DNA of 64,000 bases, taken from Bryopsis sp. KO-2023 (Eukaryota > Chlorophyta > Ulvophyceae > Bryopsidales > Bryopsidaceae). The position numbers and the translations under genes are program-made. The notes under the pieces are model-generated. The model worked only from the letters and a program-made list of their open reading frames with translations. It had not been told where the DNA came from and ran no database searches. Shown piece by piece: positions 37,401 through 42,118 of this stretch. The stretch's first letter is position 1; each line of letters begins with the position of its first letter. The stretch spans positions 3,844,001 to 3,908,000 of the forward strand of contig BSYQ01000011.1 in assembly GCA_030272585.1 (NCBI GenBank). The letters are read 5' to 3'.

Positions 37401-40400
37401 TCAGTGCTGGAATCTGTGGAAACCTCTGAAACTTTACCAAGCATTCAAAAAAGTTTGGATTACATACCCATACCAAAACAAACAAAACTCGGGGCAAATC
37501 ACACCAGGTCAAGATGCAGATTGTCTGATCCATACCCAGCACCCCAAACAGAGAACATACCCGGCACCCCAAACCAAAAAAAGGAGAGTTCCTCCGAAAC
37601 AGGAGGGTTCTGAATCAGACTGCAGATTGTCCCACACAATCAAACAGAAGCAGTTCAGGTCATGCCCTGAACAGATGCAGATTGTCCCGGAGCACGGTCA
37701 GTTGGTTGACCTTGCTCTCCTCCATCGCCCTCCTGCGCTTGTTCAGCTGGTGGCCATTGACACTGAACATCCGCTCAACCGAGGCGCTGGAGGCTGGGAT
37801 GCAGAGATACTCGGCAGCCAGGATCGAAACTGTTGGGTATGCCGCCTGGTGTACCCTCCACCAGTCCAGAACAGATGAAGTGCTCTGAATAACCCTCCTG
37901 ACCCCACAATATCGCTCCCACTCATCAGAATTAGAACCGCCCGTAGCAGATGGAGGAGGGCACACACTGAGCCAGTCCCGTTCGAGATTTTCCTTTTTCT
38001 TTTTTTTTCCCTCTCTGCCTTCCCCCGGATTGTCAACACCTCTGTAATCTGATCGCAGCCGGATCTCCTTCAGCAGAGTCACGCACTCTTGCAGCACATC
38101 TGAAACCCACAGATCAGGTCTGCTGAATTGCTTCCTCAAGCAAGGAAAGCGCCCTGGGGTGCCCCACAAATACCGATTCACCTCAGCGTCTTCGAGTGAT
38201 AGTTTGGTCGGATCCAGATGCTGCATGCACCCGACGGCCAGGAGCCATGCGGGATCGTCAAATTCATGGTCCATGACTGTGCGGAGCACATCTCTGAAGT
38301 CTATCACATCCGGTTCCTCGATGTTCATGGCATCTACCGCAGCGCTGATCCGAGCCATGAGCATCAGGACGGCACTCCCCGTCACCTTCTTTTCTGCCTC
38401 CAGTACCTTGGTTGCTTCCTTGTATGGCCTCAGAACCAGGTACAGTTCCAGCAGCACTTTCCATTCTTGGGGGTTGATATTGTATTGGGGGGGAAGGAGG
38501 GGAAAGAGCTGGATCAGATCGGGTTTCAAAATCAACAATCGATGCAACATGTACCAGATGCTGTTCCACCTAGTCTCCACCGCCAAGGTCAGTCTGAGAA
38601 CCTTGTCAGATCTGCGGACAGGTCCTGGGCAGTCTTCTGCCTCCTCCACGTCGTCTCCATCATCGGGACATGCGTCTTCATCACTTGAATATATTTCCTG
38701 TGATGTGGGGTCGTCCTGTTCCTGGCTCTGATGGTCGTTTTGATTAGATTCCTCTTGTGCATCCTCCAGAAGTTCATCCTCATCAACTTGAGATGGACCG
38801 GGGCTCTCACCAAGCCCACCGTTGCCAATCCCAGAGGCACCCGTGGCTGTCGAGGACCGGACCACATAAATTAACTCTTGGGGAGCAGCCTCCGCTTGTT
38901 GCCGTTCCAGATCAGCTTCTTTTCTTTTGGCTCGATCGATCTGAATCTGTTTCAGCTTTTCCCAATGAGTGGATGCACCCATCACTGTTCTGCACAGATC
39001 GTGTACTTTGGCCACAAGGTCGTTCACGCTTTGGGGGGCATTTTTCAGACCCTTCTTTACCCCCAAATTTATTCTGTGTGTCCCGCACCCGTGCCAATCG
39101 TAACTGTAGTTCATTTCACATGCTGCCCCCATTCTGGACTCGTGATCGGTAACGATGCTGGCCTGATATCCGGTCAGATCAAAGTCCTCCCTGATCTCGT
39201 TCATTTTTGTGCAAATGTCCACAGCAGTTGCGGTACCCTCCATTTCCCAGGTCCCGAGACTGATCCGCTTGAGTTCGAACAGATCCTGTTCCGGGTCCCG
39301 GTGTATGTAGACAGCCCCCATCGCGAACCAATGCTTGGGCTGCTGAGACCAACCATCAGCAACAAAGCATGGTCGGAATCTGCTCAGATCCATATCCTTC
39401 ATCTTTTTTTTAAGCCTGTTGGAGGACAATCCGACCTGGTGAGACATGGATTTCGCTGATAGAGGCGGAGCAGATGCGTTCAGTTGAGTGCACATGTCTC
39501 GGAAGTGCTGATCTTCCACTGTCCTGAAGGGGGCCCCGACGCTGACCAGATAGCACATAACCTTGTGCCGGTACGACTGGAACTCCCGGGTAGTAGGTCC
39601 CCATTTAGACACAAACGGGAGTGTTTTCTGGGTCCCAAAAGAACTGATCCGACCCCCTTGTGTGCCTGTTTTCATGTCCTGATCCGTTTGCCTTTTCAAA
39701 TGGCAGCCCTCAAAGCCTTCCGCGACAGCAATTTCCATTTCGGAACTGATCCGGATACCGTGTTTGGCCGCATGATTCAAAAGGGGGATCCTGCCTCCCT
39801 TCACCCATGACAATTGTTCATGACAGATTCTGCACGACACCACCTTTCTGCCCCGATCATCCTTATACACCAGGATCTTGCCTTCTGGACTGCTGACATA
39901 CATCTTGTCAACCCATGTGTTACTTCTCCGAACAGGAATCACAGGAGGGCTTGCACCCAGTTCCAGCAGATCAGCTTCCTTTCCATTTCTGTTCACTGCA
40001 GGGCAGGGCAGGACAGGACAAACACCTCATAAAAGCAGAACCAGAACAACTGGAGAAAGCACAAGCACCTCACACAATCCAACAAGGGAACACCTCACCC
40101 CCCCACAAAACCATAAGAGTACAACAAGGCGGAACAGATCAGGGAGTAACGCACTGTTGGTCAGGTCAGATGCTTGCCCCGACCCCTGCGGCCCCACGGA
40201 TGGAACGCTGCCCTGGCGACGAGGTTCCAACCCCCCGCTTCCAGATCCGGTCGGAACTGGTCTCCTCTGGGACGTGTGTGGGCGTTGCCCCGACCTCGCA
40301 GGGGTGACGAGCGCTTTTCTTTTTCCATGCCGGCCCATTTCGAACGGGGCGCTGATAAGACGTGGAGTTAAACGCTCACCAGATTAACAGCAACCGAACA

Positions 40401-41522
40401 TGCGATGTGCCCGCGTGACTCACCTGCATCTCACCCGCGATCAATGATCGATTCTTGACGCAGACGACCCACCGATCATGATCGGTGTTGCGCCGATCAT
40501 GATCGGCGCAAGCCGATTATAGTCGATCGCGCCGATCACGATCACGATCTCGATCAAGCGCCGCACCCTGTCGGCACCTGATCGGCAGTTTTTGATCGGC
40601 CGATCACGATCAGGCCGATCAAAAACTGCCGATCAAGTAGGGCGACCGATCAGATCGGTGATCGGCCGATCTTGATCGATGATCGGCCCTGCCAGACCTG
40701 ATCGGCGACCGATCAGATCGGTGATCGGCCGATCACGATTTGATCGGTCGCACTGCTTGATCGGCGACCGATCAAATCGTGATCGGATCCATAGTATGAT
40801 GGTCGGTCACATCCTCGGGCTCGGAGATCGACATCCGGAAAATATGAACGTCGAAAGGAGCACAGGCATCATCACCCACGTGGATTTTGGGTGCTTGTTC
40901 GACGATGGCACCAGGTTCCCTATCCCTGAAGTGACCCCGTTTCGGTTGACACCGAATATGGTAAATGCTTTCGGGGTGACTTCAGTGGAAGGGGTGTTCA
41001 TGAAATCGGCGATCATTGTCTTGAAGGTAGGGAATAAACAAAAGTTGATGATATTGGTTTATAATATCATATCGAGAATATTCTTCCCCTTCAACTTCAA
41101 TTCACGGAAGATCACGTCAATCGCATTGAAATTACTAGATGTATTAGTTGTGCTTGTTTCCTTCAAATTTCATACTATTTTTTCTTGTTTCCTTGAAATT
41201 TCATACTATTTTTTCTTTTTTTAACTTTTTATTTGTTTTGTTTTTTGTGCATAAGGTGATTCGAGAGTCTAGGACTCAGAGCTTGCTGATCACCATCATG
41301 GAGGCGATGTTGTATGACTCCGTGTTCCAGAAGGTTAAGGAGAAGAGGTCCGCCAAGGAGATATTGGCTACGGTGAAGGGGAGAATGGAGGGTAGGCTTT
41401 TGGGCATCAAAAGCGTCCAGGGTGTTTCGGGGACCAGGGAGCAGTGTGTTTTCTTGGTGAGGGAGGCGATGAGTGTTAGGAACTTGGGGCAAATGCATTT
41501 GGGTTGGATGCCGTGGTTGTAA
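4062..41522 (+). CDS. ATR: ATR-type PI3K-like checkpoint kinase gene (many exons; two exons split by transposons)
   Basis: ATR is a nuclear serine/threonine kinase that senses single-stranded DNA and stalled forks. Exons with matching phases: 4062-4253, 4727-5077, 5472-5648, 5959-6240, 6474-6946, 7437-7632, 8182-8523, 9057-9166, 9333-9531, 9896-10079, 10351-10625, 11057-11260, 11607-11825, 12058-12426, 12794-13039, 13450-13689, 14026-14252, 14574-14726 with 23350-23478, 23692-23841 with 40807-41026, and 41256-41522 (stop TAA). These sum to about 1730 codons. Animal ATR has about 2640, so roughly 900 N-terminal residues are upstream, unrecognised or absent. ATR rather than ATM/TOR is supported by KPEDDLRKDCRLMEF, RTYTVVPL, SMVGHILGLGDRHPEN and the C-terminus QMHLGWMPWL. 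The host frame itself shows no stops or frameshifts across these exons. Expression of this allele is doubtful because of the two insertions. Confidence 0.9.
5897..5929. repeat. TG microsatellite in an ATR intron
   Basis: About 16 TG units inside the intron that precedes exon 5959-6240. Confidence 0.9.
9057..13689 (+). CDS. ATR: ATR FAT-domain exons
   Basis: Nine exons in continuous phase encode the FAT domain. Landmarks are ATAAFNCGAYTRALKYMEEH (exon 9333) and LGEPDGLSGLAHLKSD (exon 9896), which match the FAT consensus of a helical repeat followed by an EPDG turn. ARICHSHNIV (exon 12794) is equivalent to SRICHSH in animal ATR. The intron after 11260 uses a GC donor (CAG|GCAAGA), the only non-GT donor noticed in the gene. 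The FAT domain wraps the kinase and is structural, not catalytic. Confidence 0.85.
14026..14726 (+). CDS. ATR: ATR kinase N-lobe exons, second one split by a chromovirus
   Basis: Exon 14026-14252 ends in MTSLLRPKKITFLG, the glycine-loop region. Exon 14574-14726 begins with the serine codon completed across the intron and contains FLAKPEDDLRKDCRLMEF; the lysine of AKPEDD aligns with the ATP-binding lysine of the family. The exon is cut at ...RTYTVV by the LTR element starting at 14727. It resumes at 23350 after a duplicated GTGGT, in frame (PLKENGGILEWVDG). Confidence 0.9.
14727..14994 (+). repeat. 5' LTR of the chromovirus
   Basis: 268 bp; contains short tandem AGTCATG motifs near its start. 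The copy at 23077-23344 looks identical. Confidence 0.95.
15741..16765 (-). mobile_element. Non-autonomous hAT-family element (~1025 bp), copy A, inside the chromovirus leader
   Basis: It is bounded by terminal inverted repeats CATACTATGGA / TCCATAGTATG and an 8-bp target duplication GCCACTAT (15733-15740 and 16766-16773). The ends and subterminal blocks are packed with GATCGG/CCGATC, often as the palindrome GATCGGCCGATC. A T run lies near the left end. The centre is a divergent pair of tRNA-like sequences. It is a near-identical copy, in the opposite orientation, of those at 43-46 kb. No protein is encoded. Confidence 0.92.
16181..16419. other. Divergent pair of tRNA-like sequences with palindromic TATA core (copy A)
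   Basis: Minus-strand unit 16258-16181 and plus-strand unit 16341-16419 each start CCGTGGCTCCGAGTGGTCC (like a Pol III A box TGGC..AGTGG). About 50 bases later each has GTTCGAATCC or ATTCGAATCC (B box). The two heads face one another across an inverted repeat containing TATATAATGACACGG. Acceptor and T stems pair only partly, so these are tRNA-derived rather than clearly functional tRNAs. Confidence 0.6.
17245..22572 (+). CDS. Chromovirus Gag-Pol polyprotein (single frame)
   Basis: A 1775-codon frame. In order: a Gag-like region; a Cys/His cluster (CFRCGASYSPGHVC); an aspartic protease (LLDSGAA); reverse transcriptase with YLDDILVF; RNase H (VVADASDYAIGAILL); an integrase with a zinc-binding H-H-C-C stretch (CDACQRNK) and core motifs (SMDLITDLP, LVSDRDPRW); and a C-terminal chromodomain (EDLLDYREV ... 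YLVKWTGYSHEHNSWEPE). The chromodomain places it among chromoviruses of Ty3/Gypsy. Gag and Pol share one frame, unlike the second chromovirus in this window. Confidence 0.95.
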   Translation: MSRPDPSGEEDITTLTVEELQNRIALMQSEHQAFRKEVDDRERKREVATRKGSTSVGSGSKKSSTAKPDKFDGQCPWKEHKVILEIFWIAEGVPREEWGRIGPTFLGPKGIKHLIARVGEEKISGGNLTWEEMCVAMDDGSFGELATEYAVTQKLSTFKDHINRRCNTGEYVRQMDTYFTLRKTKIDSISKIWFLHRNLHGVLKEAVATDTSGHEWTSYEEFRTHVLAKGVSHDERYPVLEKGTKEKEESTVGSKRSRKEEKGKVYPVNRKKNRMMPSFSPRFGGSSQQTRKSKVGKTSFPAGLSQKEWERRKAANLCFRCGASYSPGHVCDTGKVRKSLACFGKELPSIEVLASGLSRKEVSKNSDPKDVIFDPMDTDITEPENKSDISVENDPDQVMSVDRNDDSIRCGEVDLDVDPIGDAQDPMPSKEEKVPENDCISGMQLLKSELHRLQNASREFTFDSSTNDERFAICEKFCTGQEFLASSVAGHHVWMDPGRKNLNEFLKHYFACKKESPSSTSCCLLIPHNMAVRQKEINQMRLIAQYRKGAKLFALSSGKAPGLLWPVDIYYDPPTAELPGNSIPGEDCNLRMSMSFKGLISGSPGQILLDSGAAGYAYISKHFCESTGLSYRCKQGTKIEMADGTPLDIVGITSINLRLQGLRMKIECQVITAKHFDLYLGDVWLCNHRVLMNFSTGSASVLTTRGNRLTIRPNLVVRAPSPPNARINPLLSIAQARRQLRNKEICPFLVIVREVPNPLEGEESGVPELPKNPPVSSYQTELESLLDEYKDRFSDELAECPPSREEDAAIDLVPGAKPVHRPMFRYTPGERKEIEEQVSDMLQKGLIKPSCSPWGAPILFVPKPDGTRRMCIDYRGLNKLTIRNQYPLPRIDDLLDQLQGSKYFSALDLKAGYWQLRVKEPDQPKTAFKTPFGLFEYKVLPMGLTNAPAIFQTWMNRVFSGMIGKSVLIYLDDILVFSKTPEEHVQHLRAVMKRLREHKMLLKRSKCDFFKKELHYLGFVINQDGISADKRKTEKVVEWPVPKNVAELRSFLGLSNYFRRFVQGYSKLVAPLTNLLRKGKEWSWTEDCQRGFDGVKENLTHAPCLAMPNFEKDFEVVADASDYAIGAILLQEGHPIAFESRKLSGAQLNWSIGDKEMFAVVHALKLWRCYLDVRVFKVVCDHQPNTYFHSQETLSRRSARWLEVLQGFRFEWEYRPGRTNVADPLSRYPSYSQQIGILSELGGGQKRPTWNGDPSSPRPGTSMLKERLTEGITRDEWFETEDVAASGCQKHSGLWWNGARVVVPNWDNLREDILHDSHASVYAGHFGIRKTQRTVLKYFWWPGVEGDIANFVKGCDACQRNKHRRGKVPGPLQPLRIPDGRWESVSMDLITDLPKSGAEAFDAILVFVDRLTKMVRCVPTHTTCDAVQTAKLFVTEVFRLHGLPKHLVSDRDPRWTSKFFRELCKTLGVTQALSTAFHPQSDGQTEAMNRILEDTLRHFVGPRQRDWSDLLPVVEFALNNSKSMATGETPFFLNYGRDPWTPLTVQLPSKTSNVMGPGGLSRQRTQIGVPAVKKMTEDIREAIVKAKRCLESAQQRMKTHADVRRCPVDVQVGDMVLLDARHIKLKHPGSRKLLPRWLGPFRVLEGVQKRKPMAEQVAFRLELPDSLPIHPVFHASLLKRYWSHGKTQPPPPPVDIQEELEYEVEDLLDYREVKVGRRVVPQYLVKWTGYSHEHNSWEPEANLENARELVEQYQKRKKSTLIPPIPVRRSRRLRS
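23077..23344 (+). repeat. 3' LTR of the chromovirus
   Basis: 268 bp, preceded by a purine tract (GATTAGGGGGGGAGGAA) and followed by the GTGGT target copy. Confidence 0.95.
23350..23841 (+). CDS. ATR: ATR kinase, middle part (rest of split exon plus next exon, itself split)
   Basis: Bases 23350-23478 continue the N-lobe exon (GGILEWVDG, ending AT|GTAAGT). The next exon starts at 23692 after ATATATAG with the base that completes the methionine codon. It runs through FHRWFLQVARRPDEWLEMR and RSAAVWSMVG, the helix before the catalytic loop. It stops at the 8-bp target ATGGTCGG (23834-23841), where the hAT element begins. Confidence 0.9.
23866..24037 (-). repeat. 3' LTR of the nested chromovirus
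   Basis: 172 bp, TG...CA ends; holds (CA)n and (GA)n runs. Confidence 0.93.
24322..26074 (-). CDS. Extra open frames between Pol and the 3' LTR of the nested chromovirus
   Basis: Two overlapping open frames, 26074-25358 (238 codons) and 25431-24322 (369 codons), lie downstream of Pol in the same orientation. The first is basic, then strongly coiled-coil (LQDDVLELRAERDAQRARAD). The second contains a cysteine/histidine cluster (CLWCYSPPALADSYVITTC ... CRTHW) and a long acidic, proline-rich tail. No signal peptide or transmembrane helix suggests an envelope. I do not recognise either; additional 3' frames are known from some plant Ty3/Gypsy lineages. Confidence 0.6.
26695..30813 (-). CDS. Chromovirus Pol
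   Basis: A 1372-codon frame. It has a basic N-terminus, a protease (AYVDCGATENYI), RT (FIDDILVFSN), RNase H (VITDASGTAYGAVL), an integrase (CPTCQLNKSD; TTDLVTDLP; IVSDRDPRFTS) and a C-terminal chromodomain (VERILRDRG ... YLILWKGYDLMESTWEPE). The chromodomain assigns it to chromoviruses. It is divergent from the element at 14.7-23.3 kb and so represents a different lineage. Confidence 0.93.
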   Translation of the reverse strand: MSRGRKVQEMVKRKSRMNRAQTRSAKRRRARRHRYKQRQKLLRKERLARNAEVNKRAQGEIEKNATQGAEGSIMSAKLETRSSKCSTLTRTSSESSSEPVDSVHGDLGSPEGTENSVSFPPQGTKRSPEGREPARESNKPATRSPPTDESAAPVQGTGRGQKVDEGQYSPSERMLPLGGPNHLKFMGYEIRARLGGVPISAYVDCGATENYITKKLVTRLKLETTECKKGVTLADGTLCSLDRRCEDLQLRMGTYTTTLSADVFPNLSYDMILGLPWLMQTNPKLDFATGTLKVPVGAGWTTVPMKERPSDYLQHLAPAIDTVSAKKLFSLVKNSPEVDQAYLVVVRPTTPEDMAHLMQYPYPGIPEERLNATETTPAYLQPDVEKVMHSGLDPKIKAVLTRFKDVFPKDLPPGVPPVRKGHEFKVDLEDEQMTPIHRPLYKLSPAELDEVRTQVDYLLEQRKIRPSESPWGAPILFVPKKDGGLRMCVDYRWINKFTVKNRYPLPLPEELMDRLARAKIYTKIDLRSGYWQFPVRPKDTPKTAFRTRYGHFEFLVCPFGMTNCPAQFQTMVQDLLGEFLDEFVVVFIDDILVFSNSVEEHVEHLKLVFERLRKHKLYAKASKCEVGVAETDYLGYHLSEKGLQPMQDKVKAIQQWKELTSVTDVRSFLGMVSYYRKFIPEFARIASPLTDLTKKDTVWEWGLNQRNAYNELKDRISRAPILLLPDPAKEYTVITDASGTAYGAVLTQDHGKGLQPIAYLSRRLKPAETRYSAYERELGAIAYALAQWRHYLEGCDGGVKVLTDHKPITHFMNQSTLSRTQTRWLNSGFFQSIGPKIVYIQGKANVLADALSRSLPGPPDQLNNLSTWEVAEKEAWKEALRSDEQLKPIFERMERGVSPQYKLDDGFLYYTKTDPGPSLLVVPASFQKRILEEHHDVPSAGHVGADRMTEVLTRSYWWKGVGLAVKAYVKTCPTCQLNKSDLQRQKGLLQPLPIPDQKWEQITTDLVTDLPSSHGFTAIAVFVDRLTKYARFVPCNKTITAPEYAKLFVENIYKHYGLPKIIVSDRDPRFTSLFWTSLFKLLGTQLRMSTAYHPQTDGQSEVTIRVLEDFLRPYVERYPDRWVDYLPTAEFAANNSRNVSTGYAPAHLLYGQNMGQIVVARKGVRTGDESEMAAEMVRRMDDQMRNAKAKYAEAQNRMCTSANKRRRKVEFQVGDEVLVQSKYIPLASLQKIPPKIRRRFVGPFRVASRIGAVAYRLDLPDHWKIHPTFHVSKLKAYSRLDDDQREIDAPEGELVDGTIEFEVERILRDRGTTRKEYLILWKGYDLMESTWEPESHLANAQDLLKEYLANKPENKQVTQSKKKTRAQRRTRT
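30762..33659 (-). CDS. Chromovirus Gag
   Basis: A 965-codon frame. The acidic, coiled-coil-rich N half contains repeated Q/E-rich helices. A proline/threonine linker and long glycine-rich stretches follow, then a capsid-like region (FPKAFSGDGQRWIRDWQLEM ... AAQWRNVQDL ... VHQYIVAFREQVLRIPNM). An RG/RGG tail precedes a canonical zinc knuckle CYMCGKTGHIQSKC. The long coiled-coil N-terminus is unusual for a Gag of this family. It overlaps the Pol frame by about 50 bases, as in elements that use programmed frameshifting; which mechanism is used here is not shown. Confidence 0.9.
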   Translation of the reverse strand: METFRTHSYYVKIPGNSNKNMSGQTPPQLPPIPPLEEEEVVDNQLIPVVYPDVVHPSAQQIHDLQWDRHVPDQVEEPDEDLDSEQESEESGDEEYDEDMEDVPTIEVTNILHHEHQHINVHQQEVHVHGVDEGQLRDTAEHVYAAVSSNVQEVAQNLEGQVHEQVQRAESTLKGDLKEEYEQFVLYVRKEAQKLVNQNTESIERQQKLLDHQHKLLEQNIRSTERIDRNLLGKYDNEAILQERLDRLQESARTQAEAVDQTNALREKQILSLQASLTKVAEGMRLQQTTLDNLARTTDESRCEQVDHQGQLDTLSGLVSQSLKVLRDLHQAEEQRKQRRAERGSVSSDDTAGGHRSMQLMEKFLSDATEKQQTLESNLSKYVDSKFKETLSAWKKREKVRVPAQDPVVVGMMGAGTGTVTLPATTAAATSVPFVSSTPLTSIPFPVPPVPDLSTFTGLTTLGGLGGRSPSTTVADSVGGGSPSSWGLFTSPRTRTAWSLAPPQTMAMGAPFGQAGQLGTARPILSVPVTSVLPPTTSMLTQPLTTVPLSVFYPIPALNTQPGMQPGNQPGTQPSLGQSVNQYGAPSASNPYYGWGSYPSTPSSQPQGGNRSGGGGGGPGGGPGGGGGGGGGPPGSGGGSFLSGPGGGGGGGWPYHPGGGGGGGGGGGGPPDPNQGFAAPQDRHGRIPSSVRIPFPKAFSGDGQRWIRDWQLEMTVYCQTLDIDESVWFRLFRSNLTGAAAQWRNVQDLRTREGKRHPITNWIEFVEELVQAFEPTRMSDVARRSLRNLKQTGSVHQYIVAFREQVLRIPNMTDEEQYFFFVDGLKFHIKQQTVAQVPHGIELAIQTAARLDAIASSGGGNFRGRGRWRGGKGRGQNKKQNQPQTDKANQMGGQQQPQPDQAQNIGQGRGRGRGGGRGRGRGGGRNQGRGGGGVNPKCYMCGKTGHIQSKCPEGEKFKKWLNEKAG
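34350..34521 (-). repeat. 5' LTR of the nested chromovirus
   Basis: 172 bp; looks identical to the other LTR; followed by the GAAAT target copy. Confidence 0.93.
34527..34930. repeat. Left subterminal GATCGG array of the hAT transposon
   Basis: Dense GATCGG/CCGATC repeats, many as GATCGGCCGATC, with an 18-nt T run. Clusters of short motifs near the ends are where hAT transposases bind; that role is inferred. Confidence 0.75.
35101..36890 (+). CDS. hAT-borne second gene: three-exon protein with eight-fold 15-residue repeat
   Basis: Exons 35101-35262, 35346-35550 and 35626-36890 have consensus GT-AG borders and consistent phase (0, then 1/2). The product starts MYVELKARQYVVRLRNRL. It has an acidic linker (PEATLPTADEPESEPEPEG) and about eight copies of a 45-bp/15-residue repeat (AGGRGPPPNMFRAAE, 35960-36290). 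A GQ/QGG stretch and a C-terminal domain (FPITFASMPHLNQFVQNVYL) follow. One TAG codon (36399-36401) interrupts the frame inside the QGG repeat, where neighbouring units have CAG. I recognise no family. Its place between hAT ends suggests an accessory factor, not proven. Confidence 0.65.
35960..36290 (+). repeat. 45-bp tandem coding repeat
   Basis: About eight in-phase units of 45 bp encode GGRGPPPNMFRAAEA with small variations; the last units are nearly identical, so the array expanded recently. Confidence 0.9.
36924..37430. repeat. Tandem repeats between the two hAT genes
   Basis: First come about three ~53-bp units (TATCTGTTTTTTGATTCACG...), then about four 99-bp units (ATGAACCATAAACAGAGGG ... 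TTTGTTTGAGTCATG). They share the phrase AATGAACCATGAACCA. They lie in the convergent 3' region of both genes; no coding meaning. Confidence 0.88.
37660..39996 (-). CDS. hAT transposase, looks full length
   Basis: 778 codons without introns, starting at ATG 39996 and ending TGA. A BED-type zinc finger has C55, C58, H75 and H79 (CRICHEQL ... LLNHAAKH). The RNase H-like core has D214 (FVADGWSQ), D284 (SIVTDHESR), the CxxH motif (HGCGTHRINL, C304/H307) and E474 with RWNS (VETRWNSIW). An acidic insertion domain (about 400-460) lies between them. The C-terminal hATC dimerisation domain has ASSASVERMFSVNGHQLNKR. It cuts and pastes elements sharing its ends; the ~1025-bp elements in this window have the same terminal repeats and target size, so it or a relative probably mobilised them. 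All catalytic residues are present. Confidence 0.93.
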   Translation of the reverse strand: MNRNGKEADLLELGASPPVIPVRRSNTWVDKMYVSSPEGKILVYKDDRGRKVVSCRICHEQLSWVKGGRIPLLNHAAKHGIRISSEMEIAVAEGFEGCHLKRQTDQDMKTGTQGGRISSFGTQKTLPFVSKWGPTTREFQSYRHKVMCYLVSVGAPFRTVEDQHFRDMCTQLNASAPPLSAKSMSHQVGLSSNRLKKKMKDMDLSRFRPCFVADGWSQQPKHWFAMGAVYIHRDPEQDLFELKRISLGTWEMEGTATAVDICTKMNEIREDFDLTGYQASIVTDHESRMGAACEMNYSYDWHGCGTHRINLGVKKGLKNAPQSVNDLVAKVHDLCRTVMGASTHWEKLKQIQIDRAKRKEADLERQQAEAAPQELIYVVRSSTATGASGIGNGGLGESPGPSQVDEDELLEDAQEESNQNDHQSQEQDDPTSQEIYSSDEDACPDDGDDVEEAEDCPGPVRRSDKVLRLTLAVETRWNSIWYMLHRLLILKPDLIQLFPLLPPQYNINPQEWKVLLELYLVLRPYKEATKVLEAEKKVTGSAVLMLMARISAAVDAMNIEEPDVIDFRDVLRTVMDHEFDDPAWLLAVGCMQHLDPTKLSLEDAEVNRYLWGTPGRFPCLRKQFSRPDLWVSDVLQECVTLLKEIRLRSDYRGVDNPGEGREGKKKKKENLERDWLSVCPPPSATGGSNSDEWERYCGVRRVIQSTSSVLDWWRVHQAAYPTVSILAAEYLCIPASSASVERMFSVNGHQLNKRRRAMEESKVNQLTVLRDNLHLFRA
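40000..40435. other. 5' region of the hAT transposase gene
   Basis: About 430 bp upstream of the transposase start contain no recognisable gene; probably its promoter and leader, followed by the right subterminal array. Confidence 0.5.
40440..40790. repeat. Right subterminal GATCGG array of the hAT transposon
   Basis: Dense GATCGG/CCGATC palindromes up to the terminal inverted repeat at 40788-40798. Confidence 0.78.
40807..41522 (+). CDS. ATR: ATR catalytic loop, activation loop and FATC
   Basis: Directly after the second ATGGTCGG copy (40799-40806) the frame continues HILGLGDRHPENM, with D and N being the catalytic-loop residues. HVDFGCLFDDG follows (DFG, metal binding), then PFRLTPNMVNAFG. 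The exon ends at AAG|GTAGGG (41026). The last exon, 41256-41522, encodes the PRD/FATC tail ending REAMSVRNLGQMHLGWMPWL and a TAA stop. All PIKK catalytic residues are present. Confidence 0.92.
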
Positions 41523-42118
41523 AAAACCTTTTTTTAATAATATTATCAAAACTCAATTAAAAGAAGTTTTTAACGAAACAAATAATAAATATATCAATCA
41601 ATATTGGTTTCATGAATCAAAAGAACTTTTAGGATTCCTTAATAGAGTCCCATTGCAACTGAAAATAAAAATAGCAATCGCCTCTAAATATTTCAGACTT
41701 TGCTATTGAATCACAGATTTGGAACTTGTTATCAAAGATTGCAGGAGCATTGCACACCGGCGTACATCACCATATAGTTCTGAATCGGTATTCGATTGAT
41801 GAAATTGGGTTGGACAAATTAGGCATGGTCATCACCCCAATACCATATCATGTTGACGAGAGCACTCAAACAAAAATATGGCTCATTGATTGAAACGGGG
41901 CCCAAGTGTACAGCCCCAGCGGCCTAATCAAGTGCAAACTGATTCCTGATTCCTGATTCAAAAATTAGGGCCAAAAACTGGACCTTCAAGATCCCCATCT
42001 GCGAGATAAGTTTTTGAATTGGAAGAAATAACAAAAATTATTCTGAAAAATATATTTTCTCAACCAGAAAATACTGTAAGGACGCGGGGTATAAACAACT
42101 CAACAGTATTACAATCCA
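41523..42118. other. Unassigned sequence after ATR
   Basis: AT-rich 3' flank of ATR; no gene or repeat recognised. Confidence 0.5.

Larger units (their letters stand above)
23842..40798. mobile_element. hAT DNA transposon, autonomous-type, in an ATR exon; contains a nested chromovirus
   Basis: Terminal inverted repeats CATACTATGGA and TCCATAGTATG are flanked by the 8-bp target duplication ATGGTCGG (23834-23841 and 40799-40806), the size expected for hAT. It is 16,957 bp as found, or about 6.3 kb without the nested LTR element (23866-34521 plus 5 bp). Subterminal GATCGG arrays fill 34530-34930 and 40440-40790. It carries two convergent genes: a three-exon gene on + (35101-36890) and the transposase on - (39996-37660), with tandem repeats between them. 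Confidence 0.93.

Noticed and set aside
35960-37430. CRISPR-like direct repeats
   Set aside because: The 45-bp units are contiguous coding repeats and the 99-bp units are contiguous tandem repeats without spacers, in a eukaryotic DNA transposon.
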